The notes beneath the pieces are model-generated. The model was not told the DNA's origin. It did not search any database and saw only the letters and a program-made list of their open reading frames with translations. Shown one piece after another: positions 7,148-8,343 of a stretch of 8,343 nt of DNA. Origin of the DNA: Bacteroidota bacterium (GTDB taxonomy: Bacteria; Bacteroidota; Bacteroidia; Chitinophagales; Chitinophagaceae); NCBI GenBank assembly GCA_947461985.1, contig CANHNT010000077.1:1-8343 (forward strand), written 5' to 3'. The stretch's first letter is position 1; every line of letters starts with the position of its first letter. Made by a program: the position numbers and the translations under genes.

Positions 7148-7437
7148 TTTCGGTTTATTTAGTTGTTTATAGATATTGCATCATTCGTTTTCTTTCGATA
7201 CAAATAATGTAGAATTACCTATTTCAATTAATAAACTAAAGGTACTTGATTTTCTTATTTTTAAAATGATGAAATTTAAAAAAAAACGAAAATAATACTG
7301 TGCAAAAATGGAATGGTTTTTTAGGGAATTATTTTCCAAGTAGACAAAAGCAATCGCATAATTTTATTGCAGTATTTTAAAATATAACATTTCTTTATAC
7401 TTCTAACTAAATGAGATTTGTATATTTGCCTTTCTAC
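7148..7437. other. Divergent intergenic region between the ATPase gene and bamD
   Basis: About 290 bp, very AT-rich, separating the minus-strand ATPase start (7147) from the plus-strand bamD start (7438). The bamD promoter element sits at 7421-7428. For the ATPase the nearest candidate is TACCTTTA (minus strand, 7244-7237), one base off the TAnnTTTG consensus and nearly 90 nt from the ATG, so it is weak. No hairpin, small gene or RNA gene could be supported here. Confidence 0.5.
7421..7428 (+). promoter_or_regulatory. Putative -7 promoter element of bamD
   Basis: TATATTTG matches TAnnTTTG and is followed by CC and a very short leader to the ATG at 7438. The element lies downstream of the more upstream in-frame ATG at 7411, so a transcript from it could not contain that ATG. 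This decides the start in favour of 7438. No strong -33 box was seen. Confidence 0.65.
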
Positions 7438-8250
7438 ATGAAATACAATATCATTCTTATACTTGTTTTAACATTTTTTGCAACATCTTGCAAATCTGGA
7501 TTGGAAACTATTCAGAAAAGTAAAGATTTTAACTATAAACTTCAAAAAGCCGATGAGTTTTATGAGAAAAAACAATGGTCGAAGGCAAATACCCTGTATG
7601 AAGAGTTGCTAACCGTTTTTAAAGGCACAAAAAACTTTGAAACTGTTTATTATAAATATGCTTTTACATTTTACAATGATCGAAATTATTTAGCCGCGTC
7701 ATACCACTTTAAAAATTTTGCTGAATTATTCCCAAAATCGCCCAAAACCGATGAATGTGAATATTTAAATGCGCTTTGTTTATTTAATCTTTCTCCAGAA
7801 TATACACTTGATCAATCTAACACGGTCAAATCAATTGGTGAAATGCAAACTTTTGTAAATACACATCCAGATTCTAAAAAAATTAAGGAAGCAAATGAAA
7901 TGATTGATGCTTCTAGAGAAAAATTAGAAGATAAAGATAAATATGGTGCTGAATTATATTATCGAATTTCTGAATATAAAGCGGCCTCTGTAGCTTTTGA
8001 ACAAATATTAAGAAAATATCCGGACTCTAAAAATGCTGAATATTATCAATATATGATTGTGAAATCAAGCTACCATTACGCCAAAAATAGTATTGTAGAC
8101 AAACAAGAACTTCGATACAACACCGCAATCTCTAATTTCAGGGACTTTATGAAGGTTTATACAAAAAGCCAGTACAGAAGTGAATTAGAAAAAATAAATA
8201 ACCTATCTTTGCACTCCTTAAAAAAAATAGCAAGTCATGACTCAAATTAA
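7438..8250 (+). CDS. bamD: Outer membrane protein assembly factor BamD
   Basis: BamD is a lipoprotein of the BAM complex that folds beta-barrel proteins into the outer membrane. From ATG 7438 the 270-residue product starts MKYNIILILVLTFFATSCKSG: a lipoprotein signal peptide with the acylated cysteine at C18. Five TPR-like helical repeats follow, for example KADEFYEKKQWSKANTLYEE, the YNDRNYLAASYHFKNF region with FPKSP, and YRISEYKAASVAFEQILRKYPDS, the pattern of BamD/YfiO. An in-frame ATG at 7411 would add nine residues (MRFVYLPFY) before the signal peptide, but the promoter element at 7421-7428 argues against it. The length (about 270) suits the Bacteroidota family. The gene overlaps the next one, rpoZ, by 14 nt; the same order (bamD then omega subunit) is common in Bacteroidota and supports both calls. 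Confidence 0.92.
   Translation: MKYNIILILVLTFFATSCKSGLETIQKSKDFNYKLQKADEFYEKKQWSKANTLYEELLTVFKGTKNFETVYYKYAFTFYNDRNYLAASYHFKNFAELFPKSPKTDECEYLNALCLFNLSPEYTLDQSNTVKSIGEMQTFVNTHPDSKKIKEANEMIDASREKLEDKDKYGAELYYRISEYKAASVAFEQILRKYPDSKNAEYYQYMIVKSSYHYAKNSIVDKQELRYNTAISNFRDFMKVYTKSQYRSELEKINNLSLHSLKKIASHDSN
8204..8211 (+). promoter_or_regulatory. Putative internal promoter element for rpoZ
   Basis: TATCTTTG followed by CA, inside the last codons of bamD and 25 nt before the rpoZ ATG, matches TAnnTTTG. It would give rpoZ a leader of about 20 nt independent of bamD. The region is also coding sequence, so chance is a real alternative, and no -33 box is obvious. Confidence 0.5.
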
Positions 8251-8343
8251 AAAGCTTTTAATTAATACAATTAATCCTTCAATTGAAGCAAGAGATTTAC
8301 AAACATTACAAGACAAAACAGGTAATATTTACGAATCCATTGC
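8237..8343 (+). CDS. rpoZ: DNA-directed RNA polymerase omega subunit (3' end missing)
   Basis: Omega is the small RNA polymerase subunit that assists folding and assembly of beta-prime. Only 35 codons are visible, starting MTQIKKLLINTINPSIEARD and reaching TGNIYESIA at the window edge. The TGNIYESI segment is characteristic of Bacteroidota omega proteins, where it opens the conserved part before the helix that binds beta-prime. The start lies 14 nt before the bamD stop, in a different frame (+1), giving a translational overlap. The position directly after bamD is the usual one in this phylum. The identification rests on a short stretch plus context. Confidence 0.82.
   Translation, partial: MTQIKKLLINTINPSIEARDLQTLQDKTGNIYESI

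Overview
The window looks like Bacteroidota chromosome. DNA is AT-rich, no start codon has a clear Shine-Dalgarno sequence, several genes are preceded by the Bacteroidota -7 element TAnnTTTG, and the right end carries the bamD-rpoZ pair typical of that phylum. The exact class cannot be fixed from the sequence alone.

Layout: (1) 1-647, minus strand: 5' part of a rhomboid intramembrane serine protease, cut by the window edge before its catalytic histidine helix. (2) 648-965: non-coding stretch with a perfect 15-bp inverted repeat (807-849) whose ends resemble IS3-family transposon termini and which may now act as a terminator. (3) 966-4475, minus strand: two adjacent secreted M16 (insulinase/pitrilysin) proteins. 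The first transcribed (4475->3153) has the zinc site HxxEH; the second (3050->966) has lost it but keeps the R...Y pair of the non-catalytic partner, and carries an extra C-terminal domain that looks LolA-like. A short structured spacer separates them. (4) 4643-7147, minus strand: an 834-residue P-type cation ATPase, catalytically intact, with an unusual set of transport-site residues. (5) 7148-7437: divergent intergenic region. (6) 7438-8250, plus strand: BamD-like TPR lipoprotein. (7) 8237-8343, plus strand: start of the RNA polymerase omega subunit, overlapping bamD.

How they fit together: most products act in the envelope. The rhomboid cleaves membrane proteins, the M16 pair probably forms a periplasmic heterodimeric peptidase, the ATPase moves a cation across the inner membrane, and BamD belongs to the outer-membrane protein assembly machine. 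I see no evidence that they form one pathway. The M16 pair is the only clear functional unit, and bamD-rpoZ is a conserved housekeeping neighbourhood. No RNA genes, CRISPR arrays or intact mobile elements were seen. The most notable points are the complementary M16 pair with its domain fusion, the non-SERCA ion site of the ATPase, the IS3-end-like palindrome, and a start-codon correction for bamD supported by a promoter element.
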